A stretch of 6,865 nt of DNA from an uncultured Pseudomonadales bacterium (GTDB taxonomy: Bacteria > Pseudomonadota > Gammaproteobacteria > Pseudomonadales > IMCC2047): positions 1 through 6,865 of the forward strand of contig CAMYKE010000086.1 of NCBI GenBank assembly GCA_947258895.1. The letters are read 5' to 3'. Of this stretch, positions 6,224 to 6,865 are shown piece by piece (the first letter of the stretch is position 1; each line of letters starts with the position of its first letter). Under the pieces are notes generated by a model, which was given only the letters and a program-made list of their open reading frames with translations, made no database searches and was not told where the DNA came from. The position numbers and the translations under genes are program-made.

Positions 6224-6865
6224 ATCGGGCTCCCGGTCCCGCAACCGGGTCAGCCGGGGGCGTGGCTGTGCGCGCCGCTGCTGACCACGGTCATCCCCTG
6301 CATAGACCTTGATCAACTTGACAAGGGACCGTACTGCCAGTTCCGCCTCGTCATCCTTGAGGATCAGCGGCGGCAGCAGCCGGATGACATTTTCAGCGGT
6401 AACGTTGATTAGCATGCCCTTCGCCATTGCCAGCATCACCAACTCGCTGCAGGGCTCATCCAGTTCGATCCCGAACATCATTCCCGCACCCCGGACTTCC
6501 CTGACATAGTTGGCAAACTTCAATTGTTCACGTAACTCGTCCAGCATCCGGCTCCCCAACTCTGCGGCACGCTCGGCGAACCGGTGCTCGACAATGGTGG
6601 AAACGGTAGCGATGGCAGCCGCGCAGGCCAGTGGGTTGCCTCCGAAGGTCGAGCCGTGCGAGCCCGGTTTGAATACAGAAGCGGCTCTCCCGCTGCTCAG
6701 ACAGGCACCGATCGGCACGCCATTGGCCAGGCCTTTTGCTGTGGTCACCACATCCGGCACGATCCCGGTGCGTTGATAGGAAAAAAATGTGCCGGTGCGG
6801 CCATTGCCCGACTGTACTTCATCCAGCATTAGCAACCAGTCATGCTCGTCGCAAATCGCCCTGAG
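5306..6865 (-). CDS. argD-argF: In-frame ArgD-ArgF fusion: acetylornithine aminotransferase (5' cut by window edge) joined to ornithine carbamoyltransferase
   Basis: One uninterrupted frame runs from the right edge to the stop at 5306-5308 (519 residues visible). Visible residues 1-189 are the C-terminal half of a class III PLP aminotransferase: [15 protein letters not shown] with the PLP-nitrogen Asp (D15), [14 protein letters not shown] with the Schiff-base Lys (K44), [11 protein letters not shown], and a family-typical end [17 protein letters not shown]...[10 protein letters not shown]. ArgD converts N-acetylglutamate semialdehyde to N-acetylornithine. About 25 Arg- and Pro-rich residues follow (190-214), then a full ArgF from Met215. 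No stop codon separates the two, although they are normally separate adjacent genes. The linker resembles translated intergenic sequence, and adding one G at the GGGG run (6295-6298) would end ArgD immediately with TGA, so a one-base deletion or sequence error is possible. Both enzymes belong to the same pathway, two steps apart, with deacetylation or acetyl transfer to give ornithine in between. I am sure of the frame but not that a fused protein is made. Confidence 0.8.
   Translation of the reverse strand, partial: LRAICDEHDWLLMLDEVQSGNGRTGTFFSYQRTGIVPDVVTTAKGLANGVPIGACLSSGRAASVFKPGSHGSTFGGNPLACAAAIATVSTIVEHRFAERAAELGSRMLDELREQLKFANYVREVRGAGMMFGIELDEPCSELVMLAMAKGMLINVTAENVIRLLPPLILKDDEAELAVRSLVKLIKVYAGDDRGQQRRAQPRPRLTRLRDREPDMSGRNFLSLSDLSQAEIAQLIQRAIELKHLQASGTSHASLPGRVMAMVFEKSSTRTRVSFEAGMAQLGGHALFLSPRDTQLGRGEPIEDSARVLSRMVDIIMIRTFEHSKIERFARYSRVPVINALTDEFHPCQLLADMQTFHEHRGAIRGKTVTWVGDGNNMCNSYINAAKLLDFNLHIACPEGYEPLTRLLEENKGRVTLFRDPAQAVIGSQLVVTDVWASMGQEDEQATREQQFAGYQVNQKLMDLAAPDALFMHCLPAHRGEEVSSALLDDPRSVVWDEAENRLHAQKALIEFLLQDFIEQ
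6228..6255 (-). promoter_or_regulatory. Hairpin covering the argF ribosome site at the argD-argF junction
   Basis: CCCGGT (6232-6237) and ACCGGG (6244-6249) pair perfectly around a 6-nt loop. GGCT/AGCC (6228-6231 and 6252-6255) can extend the stem past a 2-nt bulge. On the mRNA (minus strand) the argF Shine-Dalgarno GGGAG (6230-6234) lies inside the 3' arm of this stem. Such a fold could keep the site closed until ribosomes coming from argD open it, which would couple the two genes translationally. The GC-rich surroundings make chance pairing possible. Confidence 0.4.

Overview
The window looks like chromosomal DNA from a gammaproteobacterium, possibly a marine lineage near Cellvibrionales or Halieaceae. 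This is inferred from an argD-argF pair next to an HDOD protein, a short-NfeD/SPFH pair of the E. coli YbbJ/QmcA type, a COG3235 membrane protein and a SYLF lipoprotein. There is no phage, IS element, CRISPR array, tRNA or rRNA, and base composition is fairly even throughout. The genus cannot be fixed from this stretch.

Layout, left to right. Positions 1-2078 hold three genes on the minus strand, read in the order SYLF-domain lipoprotein (2078-1530), CbiM-like COG3235 membrane protein (1458-790) and rhomboid protease (772 to beyond the left edge). The last two are only 17 nt apart and are probably co-transcribed. A divergent intergenic region (2079-2338) carries a good sigma70-type promoter for the plus-strand pair nfeD (2339-2791) and an SPFH/slipin gene of the qmcA type (2983-3837). 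These are two membrane proteins that usually work together. A strong perfect hairpin lies between the SPFH gene and the convergent HDOD-domain gene (4883-3993, minus). A gene-poor stretch of about 420 nt follows (4884-5305), with one possible small upstream ORF. The right end (5306-6865, minus) is arginine biosynthesis: the C-terminal half of an acetylornithine aminotransferase (ArgD) followed by a complete ornithine carbamoyltransferase (ArgF).

Two oddities stand out. First, argD and argF form one uninterrupted reading frame with no stop codon between them. The 25-residue junction is Arg-rich and looks like translated spacer, and argF keeps its own Shine-Dalgarno and ATG. Adding one G to a GGGG run (6295-6298) would give ArgD a stop at a natural place. 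The fusion is therefore either real and recent or a one-base sequence error. Second, the rhomboid gene carries a perfect in-frame 24-bp tandem duplication that adds eight residues at the end of a membrane helix, just before the catalytic-serine helix.

Functionally the window combines envelope functions (intramembrane proteolysis, SPFH membrane-domain organisation, a lipid-binding-type lipoprotein and an ECF-S-like membrane protein) with arginine biosynthesis and a probable HDOD regulator. I see no clear undescribed multi-gene system. The best candidates for novelty are the ArgD-ArgF fusion and the duplicated rhomboid helix.
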